The notes: a model not told the origin generated them from the sequence alone. Positions 52,922-61,738 are shown, counted from the first letter of the stretch. The stretch: DNA of 64,000 nucleotides from Hymenobacter sp. YC55 (GCF_029433095.1 NZ_JARNTX010000001.1:2170001-2234000); one strand, 5' to 3'. Numbers and translations are program-made.

Positions 52922-53482
52922 TTAACAGCATCCGCCGCCGGGGGTGCAGGCAGGGCCTTCAGCCAAGGTAAAGGCCATTGGCGCCGTTTCCAGCTGCTCG
53001 GTTGGTACGGCTACCTGCTGGGCGGCAGGGGCAATGCAGCACTGGCTGTTGCTGCCGGTGGCTTGGTCGTACTCAGCTTGGTAGCGCGGGTCGTTGAACT
53101 CGGCGTCTTCGTGAAAGTAATACACTTCCCACTCCACTCCGTCCGGGTCGTTCACCCAGAACTTGTCTTGCTTGGCATAGCAGCAGTTGGTACCCATTTC
53201 TTCGCGAGCAACCAACCCAGCTTTTTGGGCCACCGCCAAGCGTTGCTCCATTTCTTCCACAGTCTCCACCTGAAAGCCGAGGTGACCAAAGTTGGAAGCT
53301 ACCCGCTCGGGGTTCTCCACAAAAGAGATAATCAACGAAGGGTTGTCGAGCACATACTTGGCGTAGCCGCGCCGAATTTTAGTTGCTGGCTGCCCAAAGA
53401 AGGCGGTATAGAAATTAACGGTGGCCGCAAGGTCGGACACGTACAGCGAGACGTGCATCCGCGGGAAAACAGGGGTATTCAT
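52922..53482 (-). CDS. arsI: ArsI/CadI-type vicinal-oxygen-chelate dioxygenase
   Basis: The 186-residue protein is a VOC dioxygenase (MHVSLYVSDLAATVNFYTAFFG; metal ligands expected as His, His and Glu in HVSLYV, HLGFQVET and WEVYYF). The vicinal Cys pair in GTNCCYAKQDKFW matches the arsenical-binding cysteines of ArsI C-As lyase, which cleaves methylarsenite. The tail ends CTPGGGCC, giving extra cysteines. The symbol is by context; CadI-like proteins are an alternative. Confidence 0.85.
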   Translation of the reverse strand: MNTPVFPRMHVSLYVSDLAATVNFYTAFFGQPATKIRRGYAKYVLDNPSLIISFVENPERVASNFGHLGFQVETVEEMEQRLAVAQKAGLVAREEMGTNCCYAKQDKFWVNDPDGVEWEVYYFHEDAEFNDPRYQAEYDQATGSNSQCCIAPAAQQVAVPTEQLETAPMAFTLAEGPACTPGGGCC

Positions 53483-53512
53483 GATGCTAGCGGGTAAAAG
53501 GTGGAGAAGTAG

Positions 53513-53863
53513 TTAGCAGGCGCAAGTAGTATCCGGGCCACAGGCAGGGTTTGCGGTGGCTTCGAGAAAGAAAGCGGTGAATTGCTGCTGCACTTGGCGG
53601 AGCAGGTCCGTGTTCAGGCAGTAGCACACGGTGAGCCCGTCAATCTCACCGCGAATCAGGTCGAGGGCCTTTAGCTCTTGTAGATGCTGGAAAACCGTGG
53701 TGCGAGACAAGGGCAACTCGGCCGCAATGTCGCCGGAGATACAGGTTTGTTTGCTGGCTAAAAGCTGAATAATGGCCACTCGGGCCGGATGAGCCAGCGC
53801 CTTGGCGATCCGGGCAAGTTGCTGCTGCTCGTCGGTAAAGGCTGCGGTCTTAGCGTAGGTCAT
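53513..53863 (-). CDS. arsR: ArsR family repressor
   Basis: The 116-residue protein (ATG at 53863, [14 protein letters not shown]) has the ArsR winged [56 protein letters not shown]. The classical CVC pair in the recognition region is replaced by a single TC, while a cysteine-rich tail (CGPDTTCAC) offers three possible arsenite ligands. It is the first gene of the operon and sits just downstream of the tandem operator, as expected for autoregulation. Confidence 0.92.
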   Translation of the reverse strand: MTYAKTAAFTDEQQQLARIAKALAHPARVAIIQLLASKQTCISGDIAAELPLSRTTVFQHLQELKALDLIRGEIDGLTVCYCLNTDLLRQVQQQFTAFFLEATANPACGPDTTCAC

Positions 53864-54193
53864 AGAGAAAGCAAGGAGTATGTCGTAAATATACGACATA
53901 CTATGACGCATGTTTACGACATAGCAAAGAATTTATTCGTACTTCCTTCTATTCTAATAGGCAATTCTATTCGATGCCAACAGGCAATTGACGCAGCGCA
54001 AAAAGTGTATTTGCTGGCTTATTACCCGCTACCTACTGCCCTGCTTGATAAGAGGGGCCTTTGCTTCACAGCACTACACAAGAAGCACAATAAGTTGGAG
54101 TGCTAGCAACGACAAGCCAACGTGGACCAAAGGTGTGCGTATGCAACAGGGCGCCGTGGAGTGCGGCGCCTGTCATCTGCCTCTTCGTTTTGC
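53864..54193. other. ars control region and leader of the DUF389 gene
   Basis: The region holds the tandem ArsR operators (53879-53923). The right-hand 270 bases have no recognised gene or RNA; the DUF389 frame extends into it but its family region starts at 54194. Confidence 0.55.
53879..53923 (-). promoter_or_regulatory. Tandem ArsR-type operators
   Basis: Site 1 (53879-53900) has perfect 9-base arms TATGTCGTA and TACGACATA around AATA. Site 2 (53902-53923) has arms TATGACGCA and TACGACATA around TGTT, matching at most positions. They are separated by one base. The adjacent leftward ATTCTTTG (53932-53925) is a weak -7 candidate that would place the sites over the transcription start, 16 bases from the arsR ATG. 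Confidence 0.75.
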
Positions 54194-55123
54194 ATGCATA
54201 GAACCCTAGAAGTCACCGTCCCCGCGGCCGCAACCGACGCGCTGTGCCACGAATTGACTGATCTTGACGCCGTGATTGGGTTGAGTGTGCAGCGGGGTGC
54301 TTCGCGAAAGCCGCCCGGCGACGTATTGATCATTCATGTACTGAACCGGGGCGCAGACGAGGTATTGCGCCGGGTCGGCGCGGCCGTACCAGACAAGAAA
54401 GCGCTGAGTGTCGTCACGAGCGAAGTAGCCAGTATTATTTCGCCGCAGTCCTACAAAACCGTTGATAACGACCGGGACGAGGCCATTTGGGAAGAAATGG
54501 AAAGCGGGTTGCGCCACCAAGGACGCATCACCCCCAACTACTTGGTGCTAATGGCCCTGGGCGGCATCATTGCGACGGTGGGACTGGTATCGGAGCCAGT
54601 GCCGCAGGCGGTGGCTTTCGTGGCCTCGGCTATCATCGCGCCCGGCTTCGACCCCATGACCAAGGTTCCGCTGGGGCTGGTGTTGCAACGGTGGCGGCTG
54701 GTTGGTCGGGGGTTGGTTTCGGCTTTGGCTGGCTATGCCATCTTGGTTGTCATGGCGGCCCTAACGATGGGGCTACTGGTGGCAGTGGGCGAAACCAGCG
54801 CGAGCACCTTGGCCACCAACCCGGAAGTAGAACACCTGCAACACCCCAAATGGACGGAGCTGCTGGTGGCCGGTGCTGGCGCACTGGCTGGCGTGGTGAT
54901 GCTGGCTGCTTTCCGACGCAGCTTCCAAGCCGGGCCGCTCATTGCCATGGCCTTTATTCCGGCTGCCGCTTTAATAGGTGCCGCACTGGCCGTGGGACGA
55001 ATGGATCTGGCGCGGGAGGGACTAGAGCGGTTTCTGGCGGATTGGGGCTTTATCGTAGCGCTCGGCGTACCTTTCTTATGGCTGAAACAACACTTTCTGC
55101 ACAAGCGCGAACCCCTGGTTTAG
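54194..55123 (+). CDS. DUF389 membrane protein
   Basis: The 309-residue protein has an N-terminal cytoplasmic domain of about 120 residues (MHRTLEVTVPAAATDAL to KTVDNDRDE) and six membrane helices in two triplets. The ITPNYLVLMALGGIIATVGL and VASAIIAPGFDPMTKVPLG segments are the DUF389 core. Function is unknown; the family is widespread in bacteria. The ATG at 54194 is chosen because upstream codons are not family-like. A GNRA-loop terminator follows. Confidence 0.86.
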   Translation: MHRTLEVTVPAAATDALCHELTDLDAVIGLSVQRGASRKPPGDVLIIHVLNRGADEVLRRVGAAVPDKKALSVVTSEVASIISPQSYKTVDNDRDEAIWEEMESGLRHQGRITPNYLVLMALGGIIATVGLVSEPVPQAVAFVASAIIAPGFDPMTKVPLGLVLQRWRLVGRGLVSALAGYAILVVMAALTMGLLVAVGETSASTLATNPEVEHLQHPKWTELLVAGAGALAGVVMLAAFRRSFQAGPLIAMAFIPAAALIGAALAVGRMDLAREGLERFLADWGFIVALGVPFLWLKQHFLHKREPLV

Positions 55124-55176
55124 TGCTGCAAGCAGGTTGACTTCGATGGTGGCCCTAGCCGCCACCTTATTTCACG

Positions 55177-55208
55177 AAAAAAGCCTCGTCGAAAGACGAG
55201 GCTTTTTT
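55177..55208. terminator. Hairpin terminator with GAAA loop
   Basis: The perfect 14-base arms AAAAAAGCCTCGTC and GACGAGGCTTTTTT enclose a GAAA tetraloop. Runs of A and T on both sides make it work in both directions. Confidence 0.93.
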
Positions 55209-55289
55209 GGAGATACTTATTTGTTGTACACGGCAGTCATGTGGTTCTGACTGCACAGAGTATAGTTGCGGTACAGGATTGCCTACCCT

Positions 55290-56075
55290 TTATTGCTGCT
55301 GCGACTCCAGCCGCTTCAGCTCTTGATAGGTTTTCTGCGACTTTTTGTACTGGTTGTTGATGATCGAGCGAATAGAACCGGTCAACGACTCGTCTTCTAG
55401 GGCTTCCTCGTAAGCGGCTATAGCCCACTGCTCGCCGTGGATATTGGTAGCCAGGATGGCTTTCTCGTCGTGCCCCGTAACGGCGGCCGTAGCTTCCATT
55501 AGGCGGCGGTAGAGTTTGCCTTTGAGCGTAGTGCTCGATTCCCGCTGGCCATCAATGCGCACCAAGATGTTGTTGAGTTCGTCGGCAAACCGCTGGCTTT
55601 GGCTGACTAGCTGCTGATAGTAGTTACGCAACTGCTGATCCTGGCTTTCTTCGACGGCCTTGTGGTATCCTTCCACTCGGTCGTTGACGAAGTGCAGCAG
55701 TTCGTGCAGGGTATCGGCCTGCTTGTTGCGGCTTTTGCCGGCCCGGGCCACATACCCTACGCCCAGCAACAGCAGGGCGCCGCCGAGTACCTTCTCGGTG
55801 GTGCTCAGCTTGTTGAAACCAGTAGCGACTTTGGTACCGGTTTGTTTTACGGGTTGCGGCAGCTTATCGAGCAAGCCAGTAACGCCCTCTTTGCTAAGCG
55901 CTTGCTTGGCTTGGTCTACTAGGGGTTGTACTTTGTCTACGAGTGGCTGCACTTTGTCAACTAGAGGCTGTACCTGGTCGGCCAGGGAGGTGCTGCCGGT
56001 TTGGTCGTTGGCGGTTGAATCAGAACCTGTAGTATCAGGTGCGTCGGGCGAATTGGGTTGCTGAGGTTGCTTCAT
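55290..56075 (-). CDS. DUF2383 (ferritin-like helical) protein with N-terminal repeats
   Basis: The 261-residue protein has a Thr/Asp/Ser-rich N-terminus, then three tandem heptapeptide repeats VQPLVDK, VQPLVDK, VQPLVDQ (residues 35-55), a hydrophobic helix (about 95-110, VLGGALLLLGVGYVA) and a C-terminal four-helix DUF2383 domain (about 118-255, ADTLHELLHFVNDRVEGYHKAV to YKKSQKTYQELKRLE). The domain is linked to stress tolerance in some bacteria, but function is not established. Confidence 0.83.
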   Translation of the reverse strand: MKQPQQPNSPDAPDTTGSDSTANDQTGSTSLADQVQPLVDKVQPLVDKVQPLVDQAKQALSKEGVTGLLDKLPQPVKQTGTKVATGFNKLSTTEKVLGGALLLLGVGYVARAGKSRNKQADTLHELLHFVNDRVEGYHKAVEESQDQQLRNYYQQLVSQSQRFADELNNILVRIDGQRESSTTLKGKLYRRLMEATAAVTGHDEKAILATNIHGEQWAIAAYEEALEDESLTGSIRSIINNQYKKSQKTYQELKRLESQQQ

Positions 56076-56421
56076 AGCAGAAGAAGGAATAAAAGGAACA
56101 ATACGAGGCTTACGGCCACAGGCGGCTGGGGTTAGGTTGAGCTTGCCAATAACTCATGTTGGCGGCTACCTGCAAAGGTGGCGCAACTTAGCTTCCGGCA
56201 TCCTGTATCCGGGCAGTACATAGTTAAGGCAATTCCCTTCTCCCTTGCCTATCACAACCGATACCGATATACTACCGCAAACGGTTGCATATCTTATCAT
56301 TTAACCCGATGCTTGTCAGGCTATTATAGCCGAGCTGGAAGAAATATCTTGGGCGCAGGGCAGCCAGTTTGTCGGCTGCTTGTTCACTGTCCTTTTCCTT
56401 CCCACCACAACCCATTCCACT
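56076..56421 (+). other. Leader of the GH10-T9SS gene
   Basis: The 346-base gap has the LacI-like palindrome at 56277-56288; no gene or RNA is seen. The -7 element of the xylanase gene was not identified with confidence. Confidence 0.5.
56277..56288 (+). promoter_or_regulatory. LacI-type operator-like palindrome (xylanase)
   Basis: GCAAACGGTTGC has arms GCAA and TTGC around ACGG. It differs from the susC proximal site (GCAAACGATTGC) at one base. It is 134 bases upstream of the xylanase start. Confidence 0.5.
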
Positions 56422-58302
56422 ATGCTTCGACATAGACTTCGCTTTTTATTTCTTCCTTTTTCCTTGCTTGCCTTCACGGTGCAGGCGCAGAACGCGCCCG
56501 TGCTTCAGCAAGCGGAAACCGGCATGCTCGGCGCCGATTGGACTACTCCGGCCGCTCAAGCCGGGGTGCAGTACGTGACCGTAGTACCCACTGCCACCAT
56601 CAACCCCCAAAATCCCGGCACGGCTGCCCGCATCATTACGTACACCGTCACGTTTCCTGGCCCAGGCAGCTACGACTTGTATGCCCGGGTTCGGGTAGGC
56701 ACCGCCGGAGCCAACGACGACAGTTTTTACTACGGCAACGGCTTCGGCACCAAATCCGCCACCGACGACACCAACTGGATTACCGTCAACCAGCTGAATG
56801 GCGTGGGCTATACCGGCCCCACCGAAGTGGTGGGCAATGCCGGCGGCGGGCAGCAGCAGGTGTGGAAGTGGCTTAATCTTTCGACCTTCAACGGCGGGGA
56901 GGCACCCGTAGCTTTCACCGTGACGGCCGGCAACCTCACGCAAACGTTCCAGATTGGGGCCCGCGAAGACGGCCTCGACATCGACAAGTTTGTGTTTGGC
57001 ACTACCGGGCTGTACTTCACCGTGGCCAATCTGGATGCGGGCGCGCAAGGTTCTACCACGCCGCCTACCGTATTCACGCCCTCCGGTCCGCCCATGGCCA
57101 CGGGCAAAGCCAAGTTTCTGGGTGGGGTGTACAGCACGCCGCAGAAGCCTTTCTTCAACAACTATTTCAACCAAGTCACGCCCGAAAATGCCGGGAAGTG
57201 GGGCAGTGTGGAAAGCACCCGCAACGTGATGAACTGGACCGAATTGGATTCAGCGTACGCCCTGGCGCGTACCAAAGGGTATCCGTTCAAGATGCACACC
57301 CTTATCTGGGGACAGCAGCAGCCGCTTTGGATAGAAGACCTTCCGCCGGCCGAACAACTCATGGAAATCAACGAGTGGTTTGCAGCCGTAGCCGCCCGCT
57401 ACCCCAATATCACGCAGATTGAGGTGGTAAACGAGGCAACCAACGACCTGCCCCTCAATGGCTCGACCGGTCCCAACGGGCCCAACACCCCGGGCAGCGG
57501 CGCCGGCAACTACTATAATGCGCTTGGAGGTGCTGGCACTACGGGTTGGGATTGGGTAATTAAGTCGTTTGAGCTGGCCCGCCAGTACTTCCCGAATACG
57601 CAGTTGATGATCAACGACTACAGCGTAATAAACACCACCTCCAACGCCCAGCGCTACCTAGGTATCATCAACTTACTGGTGGCCCGCAACTTGGTTGATG
57701 GCGTTGGTATTCAGGGTCACGCTTTTTCTACGCGCAACACGCCCGCCACTACATTGGCTACCAATCTGACCCTGCTGGCAACAGCCGGCAAGCCCCTCTA
57801 CATCACGGAACTGGACATCGATGGGGTAAACTCCGCCACCCCGCCTCAACTCGACGACGCTATTCAGTTAGCGGAATACCAGCGCATCTTCCCAACCTTG
57901 TGGGAACACCCGGCGGTGAGAGGCATCACGCTTTGGGGCTACCGGCCTGGTCACTGGCGCAGTGCGCAGGGTGCCTACCTTGTCAACACCGACAATACCG
58001 AGCGTTCGGCGCTGGTGTGGCTGAAAAACTACGTGCGCACCACCGTGCTCAGCACCAAAGCCAACCAGAATGCCGCGCTTACCCTCTCCCCTAACCCCGC
58101 TGCCAATGGCCGCTTCGTGCTGCAAGGCATGGAAAAAGCGCAAACCATTCGGGTGCTCGATTTGAATGGCCGCCTAGTAAAAGAGGTGAAAGCAGTTAAC
58201 CAAGCCACAACCGAAGTAGCCCTCCAAGTCTCGCCCGGTTTGTACGTGGTACAAGTCATCGACGGGTATGGCGTGACGTCCCGCAAACTGTTAGTGGAGT
58301 AG
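56422..58302 (+). CDS. Secreted GH10 xylanase with CBM-like and T9SS domains
   Basis: The 626-residue protein (ATG at 56422, then a signal peptide ending VQA-Q) has an N-terminal beta-sandwich of the CBM6/35 type (about 25-195), a GH10 barrel (about 225-540) and a type IX sorting domain (about 555-626, LTLSPNPAANGRFVLQG to LVE). Acid/base E338 lies in EVVNEATND and nucleophile E463 in YITELDIDG, as expected for GH10 retaining xylanases. It would cut xylan backbones outside the cell. It precedes the GH115 gene on the opposite strand. Confidence 0.93.
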   Translation: MLRHRLRFLFLPFSLLAFTVQAQNAPVLQQAETGMLGADWTTPAAQAGVQYVTVVPTATINPQNPGTAARIITYTVTFPGPGSYDLYARVRVGTAGANDDSFYYGNGFGTKSATDDTNWITVNQLNGVGYTGPTEVVGNAGGGQQQVWKWLNLSTFNGGEAPVAFTVTAGNLTQTFQIGAREDGLDIDKFVFGTTGLYFTVANLDAGAQGSTTPPTVFTPSGPPMATGKAKFLGGVYSTPQKPFFNNYFNQVTPENAGKWGSVESTRNVMNWTELDSAYALARTKGYPFKMHTLIWGQQQPLWIEDLPPAEQLMEINEWFAAVAARYPNITQIEVVNEATNDLPLNGSTGPNGPNTPGSGAGNYYNALGGAGTTGWDWVIKSFELARQYFPNTQLMINDYSVINTTSNAQRYLGIINLLVARNLVDGVGIQGHAFSTRNTPATTLATNLTLLATAGKPLYITELDIDGVNSATPPQLDDAIQLAEYQRIFPTLWEHPAVRGITLWGYRPGHWRSAQGAYLVNTDNTERSALVWLKNYVRTTVLSTKANQNAALTLSPNPAANGRFVLQGMEKAQTIRVLDLNGRLVKEVKAVNQATTEVALQVSPGLYVVQVIDGYGVTSRKLLVE

Positions 58303-58324
58303 TCAAACTCACGTAGCTGTAAGT

Positions 58325-58368
58325 AAGACAAGAAGGGCCGCGTCAACTGACGCGGCCCTTCTTGTCTT
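58325..58368 (+). terminator. Hairpin terminator of the GH10 gene
   Basis: Perfect 21-base arms (58325-58345 and 58348-58368, starting AAGACAAG) close a 2-base formal loop and the 3' side ends CTTGTCTT. Bidirectional use is possible. Confidence 0.85.
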
Positions 58369-58555
58369 ATCTGCTTTCCTGTGGCGGCTGAACGACAATA
58401 CAACCACCTCCTTTGCTTTACAGACGCAGTTATAGAAATACCGCATTCTTGTCGCGCAGCTCTAATTTCTTACTCTAGTCAGCTAGGCTAATCGTCTCCT
58501 GGTTTCATAAGATGAGAAATTTGCCTCAGCGGTTTACAGCGCTACTTGAACCAAC

Positions 58556-58654
58556 ACCGCCTGTCATCCTGAGCTTGCGAAGGACCTTCTCGCCGTTGAA
58601 CAATAATCGTTCTGCAGGCATAAGGTCCTTCGCAAGCTCAGGATGACAGGCGGT
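58556..58654. repeat. Dispersed palindromic repeat, family 2
   Basis: Perfect 33-base arms (58556-58588 and 58622-58654, left arm beginning ACCGCCTGTCATCCTGAG) enclose 33 bases. It lacks a coding frame. It differs in sequence from family 1 but shares the TCAT-CTGAGC start. Confidence 0.85.
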
Positions 58655-58682
58655 GCGATGGGGTTGGAAGTTGCAGTTGGTG

Positions 58683-61352
58683 CTAGCGCTGGCCCACGCT
58701 GCCTTTCACTTCCTTGGAGGCTTTCGAGGTGCCCGAGGCGCTTTCCGGGGGCCCCAGGTAGCTGGGTTTCACGCCGCCCAAGTCAACCACCAGCTTTTCG
58801 AGTACCACGCCCGGATCTACGCGCCAGAACTTAAGCACATGCTCGCCGGGCTTGGCCACGGTATGCTTCGACTCCTTGATGATGATACTCTCGGCCACAG
58901 CTTTTTCCCAAGGCCTGTTGCCGTTATCAGCCACCATGCCTGTGTGCAGGTTGATGATTTGCGGGGCTTCATCATCAATCGACACGGCGTAGCGCAAGCC
59001 CTGACTGCCCACGAAATCCAGCGTGGGGGCCAGATAGGCCTGAACGGTCACGGGGCCGGTGCTGGTGAGTTGCACGCGGTATTCCAGGTGTGGCGTAGTA
59101 GCAGTGGGTAGCTGGCTGGGCGCAGTGGTCGGCAGCGTCGTGACGGCCGAAAGCGTGCGGCCCAGGTCTGGAATGGTCTGCCATTTTACCGCACTGCCGT
59201 TCACGGCCTTGGTGTAATGCTCGGCTTCAATGCTTACGTAGCCATCAGCCTCCACAAAACCGGCGCCAGCAGCTGCTTTCGGCTGCGTTTTTTGGTCTGG
59301 CGTCGCCGGGGTAGTTGGAGCAGCGGTAGCAGTGGGTTGAGTTATCGTCTGCACGGCGGGCATGGCGTTTTTCTCGGGTTGCTGCCAGTAGGTGTAACCG
59401 ATGTGGGTTTGATCCATCATATGGTTCCACTTGCCATTGGCCACGGCATGGTAGCGGCTCGTAATTTCAGCGTCTTTGGCGTACAGCGCCTTCGCTTTCT
59501 CGGCCAGTTCGTTAGTAGTAGCCAGCCCATTTTTGGCGGCTTCCTGATTCTGCGCCACGGTGTAGTACAGCTCGTTGAGGTTGGCGCAGGCTTGCACCGG
59601 GTGCAGCACCAGCTCGTAGTAGGCGTCGCGGTACTCGGTGGGTAGCTGCTGATTGATGACTTCGGCTTGGGTTAGGAGCCGGTTGTAGTCGGCTACCACG
59701 GTTTCCCATTCGCGGTAGTTGGTTAGGTTGTAGGTATTCTGGTTGAGCAGCTCGGGCTTGCGGCGGGCGTTGTACTTGGCGTATTTGGCCAGGATGTCGG
59801 CAATGCCGGTGGCGTGCTTGGATCCGAATTGCTTGGCGGCCCATTCGCGGCTGTAGTCGTCGACTTGGTCGGCACCTATTTTATCGGGGTTCCAGGCGTA
59901 GTCTAGGAAGAAGCTGATCGGGAATTCCATGGGTTTCAGGTCGCCCACGTTTACTATCCAGATTTGGTTGGCGCCGTACTCGTGGGCTAGGTGCATTTGC
60001 TCCCATATGCGCGGCAGCGGGTTGGTGTTGAGCCACTTATAGTTGCGCGGGCCACCCACGTAGTCGAAGTGATAGTAGATGCCGTAGCCCCCTTTGCGCG
60101 GCTTTTCGCTCAGCTTGGGCAGCTTGCGGATGTTGCCCCAGTTATCGTCGCAGAGCAGCAACGTTACGTCGTCGGGCACGCGCATACCTTTATCATAGTA
60201 GTCCTGCACCTCCTTGTAGAGCGCCCAGAGCTGGGGCGTCTGCTCGGCGGGCTTGCCGGTTTCCTCGGCTATGATTTTGCGCTGGTCGGCCACAATGCGC
60301 TCCAGCAATGCAATGTTGCTTTCCTGGCTCATCGGCTCGTCGCCGTCACCCCGCATCCCGATGCTCACGATATTCTCCCGCGTGCCCATGCGCTTCATGC
60401 CCCCGCGCCAGAACTCCTGCAAAGTAGCGGCGTTGGTTTGGTAGTTCCAGGCGCCTTTGCCCGCGTGCTTCCACTCTTCGTGGGCCCGCGTGAGCGGCTC
60501 GTGGTGCGAGGTGCCCATTACAATGCCGTACTCATCGGCCAGCACCGGGTTTTGCGGGTCGTCCACGTTGAACATGTTGCCCCACATGGCCGGCCACAGG
60601 TAGTTACCTTTCAAGCGCAAAATCAACTCGAACATGTGCGCGTACATCTTGGAGTTGACGCCGCCAAATTTCTCTTTCGACCAGTTTTGCAGCGCCGGGG
60701 CTTCGTCGTTGATGAAAATGCCACGGTATTTCACCTTCGGCGTGCCCTGCGAATGGCGGCCTGGCGTTACGTACAGCGCCGTTTGCGGCTTGGTCGGCAC
60801 ATCGGCCCACCAATACCACGGCGACACGCCAATCTGCTGCGACAGGTCGTAGATGCCATAAATGGTGCCGCGCTTGTCGCTGCCGGCTATCACCAGGGCG
60901 CGCTCCACGCCGGCCATGGGCCTCTCTACCACTTGCAGCACAAAGGTTTCCCACTTGCCCGCTACCTGCGACACATCCAGTTTCTTGCGTTCAATCAGCC
61001 CGTCAATGAGGGGGCTTTTGCCGATGGTGCCAATCAGCACGACTTCGTTGCCGGCGGGTGCTTTATCGGTAGTGAAAGTGGGGGTGAGCTTGGTAACGCG
61101 GTTGATATCGGCCTGCAAGTCTTTGGCGGCGCGCAGCACGCCCGGCCAGTCGGTTTGGCTGGCATACAGTGCGGCCGTTTTGCCCGAAGCAGCCAGCGTA
61201 AAGCCGTTTTTACCTTTCTCGCTTGACACGTAGGTGTCAGTGAGTTTAGCGGCGGGTGTTTGGGCCTGCGCTGCGAATGTAGCTAGCAGCAATGTGAGTA
61301 GCACCACCCAGGAACGGCGGACGCTAATAGTAGAAAAAGGTGGAGTTTTCAT
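58683..61352 (-). CDS. GH115 alpha-glucuronidase
   Basis: The 889-residue protein (signal peptide after MKTPPFSTISVRRSWVV...QAQ) matches GH115: YGIYDLSQQIGVSPWYWWAD, the catalytic domain with KVKYRGIFINDEAPAL, LKGNYLWPAMWGNMF, GTSHHEPLTRAHEEW and NIVSIGMRGDGDEPM, and a C-terminal beta-rich domain (about 700-889). GH115 removes (methyl)glucuronic acid side chains from xylan, including internal ones. M1 (61358) is an alternative start. Together with the neighbouring GH10 enzymes it makes a glucuronoxylan locus. Confidence 0.93.
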   Translation of the reverse strand: MKTPPFSTISVRRSWVVLLTLLLATFAAQAQTPAAKLTDTYVSSEKGKNGFTLAASGKTAALYASQTDWPGVLRAAKDLQADINRVTKLTPTFTTDKAPAGNEVVLIGTIGKSPLIDGLIERKKLDVSQVAGKWETFVLQVVERPMAGVERALVIAGSDKRGTIYGIYDLSQQIGVSPWYWWADVPTKPQTALYVTPGRHSQGTPKVKYRGIFINDEAPALQNWSKEKFGGVNSKMYAHMFELILRLKGNYLWPAMWGNMFNVDDPQNPVLADEYGIVMGTSHHEPLTRAHEEWKHAGKGAWNYQTNAATLQEFWRGGMKRMGTRENIVSIGMRGDGDEPMSQESNIALLERIVADQRKIIAEETGKPAEQTPQLWALYKEVQDYYDKGMRVPDDVTLLLCDDNWGNIRKLPKLSEKPRKGGYGIYYHFDYVGGPRNYKWLNTNPLPRIWEQMHLAHEYGANQIWIVNVGDLKPMEFPISFFLDYAWNPDKIGADQVDDYSREWAAKQFGSKHATGIADILAKYAKYNARRKPELLNQNTYNLTNYREWETVVADYNRLLTQAEVINQQLPTEYRDAYYELVLHPVQACANLNELYYTVAQNQEAAKNGLATTNELAEKAKALYAKDAEITSRYHAVANGKWNHMMDQTHIGYTYWQQPEKNAMPAVQTITQPTATAAPTTPATPDQKTQPKAAAGAGFVEADGYVSIEAEHYTKAVNGSAVKWQTIPDLGRTLSAVTTLPTTAPSQLPTATTPHLEYRVQLTSTGPVTVQAYLAPTLDFVGSQGLRYAVSIDDEAPQIINLHTGMVADNGNRPWEKAVAESIIIKESKHTVAKPGEHVLKFWRVDPGVVLEKLVVDLGGVKPSYLGPPESASGTSKASKEVKGSVGQR

Positions 61353-61738
61353 CGGCATTAGGTAAAAAGCGCGGCAATGCGAAAACGTCGGGTTGCAAGA
61401 GATTTAGAGACTAATTTCTCCTTGAAGGTTAGAGGCGATGGGCTCATCAATGTTTATGTAGCCGTCATGCTGAGCGCAGCCGAAGCATCTGGCGTGCTGA
61501 CGTTGTGAGGCTATTGTCATGCTGAGCGCAGCCGAAGCATCTCGCTCGAATCGTTGCGGTAGAAGGCATTTACCACACTAGCGAGATGCTTCGGCTCCGC
61601 TCAGCATGACGTGCTAGGTGTGTTGCAGCAGGAAGTCAGACAGTTTGGCGACATAAGTAACGGGAACCAGCTACTCCTCGCCCCTCCTTGTCAGATGCGC
61701 AACATCAACTGAGGGAAACTAGTGACTAGGTTTAGCAT
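61353..61738. other. Intergenic gap holding family 1 repeats
   Basis: The 386-base gap contains a partial (61464-61490) and a complete (61516-61610) family 1 repeat, no gene, and no recognised operator. Confidence 0.6.
61464..61610. repeat. Dispersed palindromic repeats, family 1 (partial plus complete copy)
   Basis: A 27-base half copy at 61464-61490 (beginning GTCATGCTGAGCGCAGCC) is followed after 25 bases by a complete copy at 61516-61610 with the same inverted ends as the element at 15539-15645. Confidence 0.82.

Larger units (their letters stand above)
58303..58682. other. Convergent gap with terminator and repeat
   Basis: The gap contains the terminator at 58325-58368 and the family 2 repeat at 58556-58654; no gene is seen. 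Confidence 0.6.

Noticed and set aside
59991..61226. 411-codon rightward frame opposite the GH115 gene
   Set aside because: It mirrors the GH115 coding sequence on the other strand, with His/Val-rich composition and no domain.
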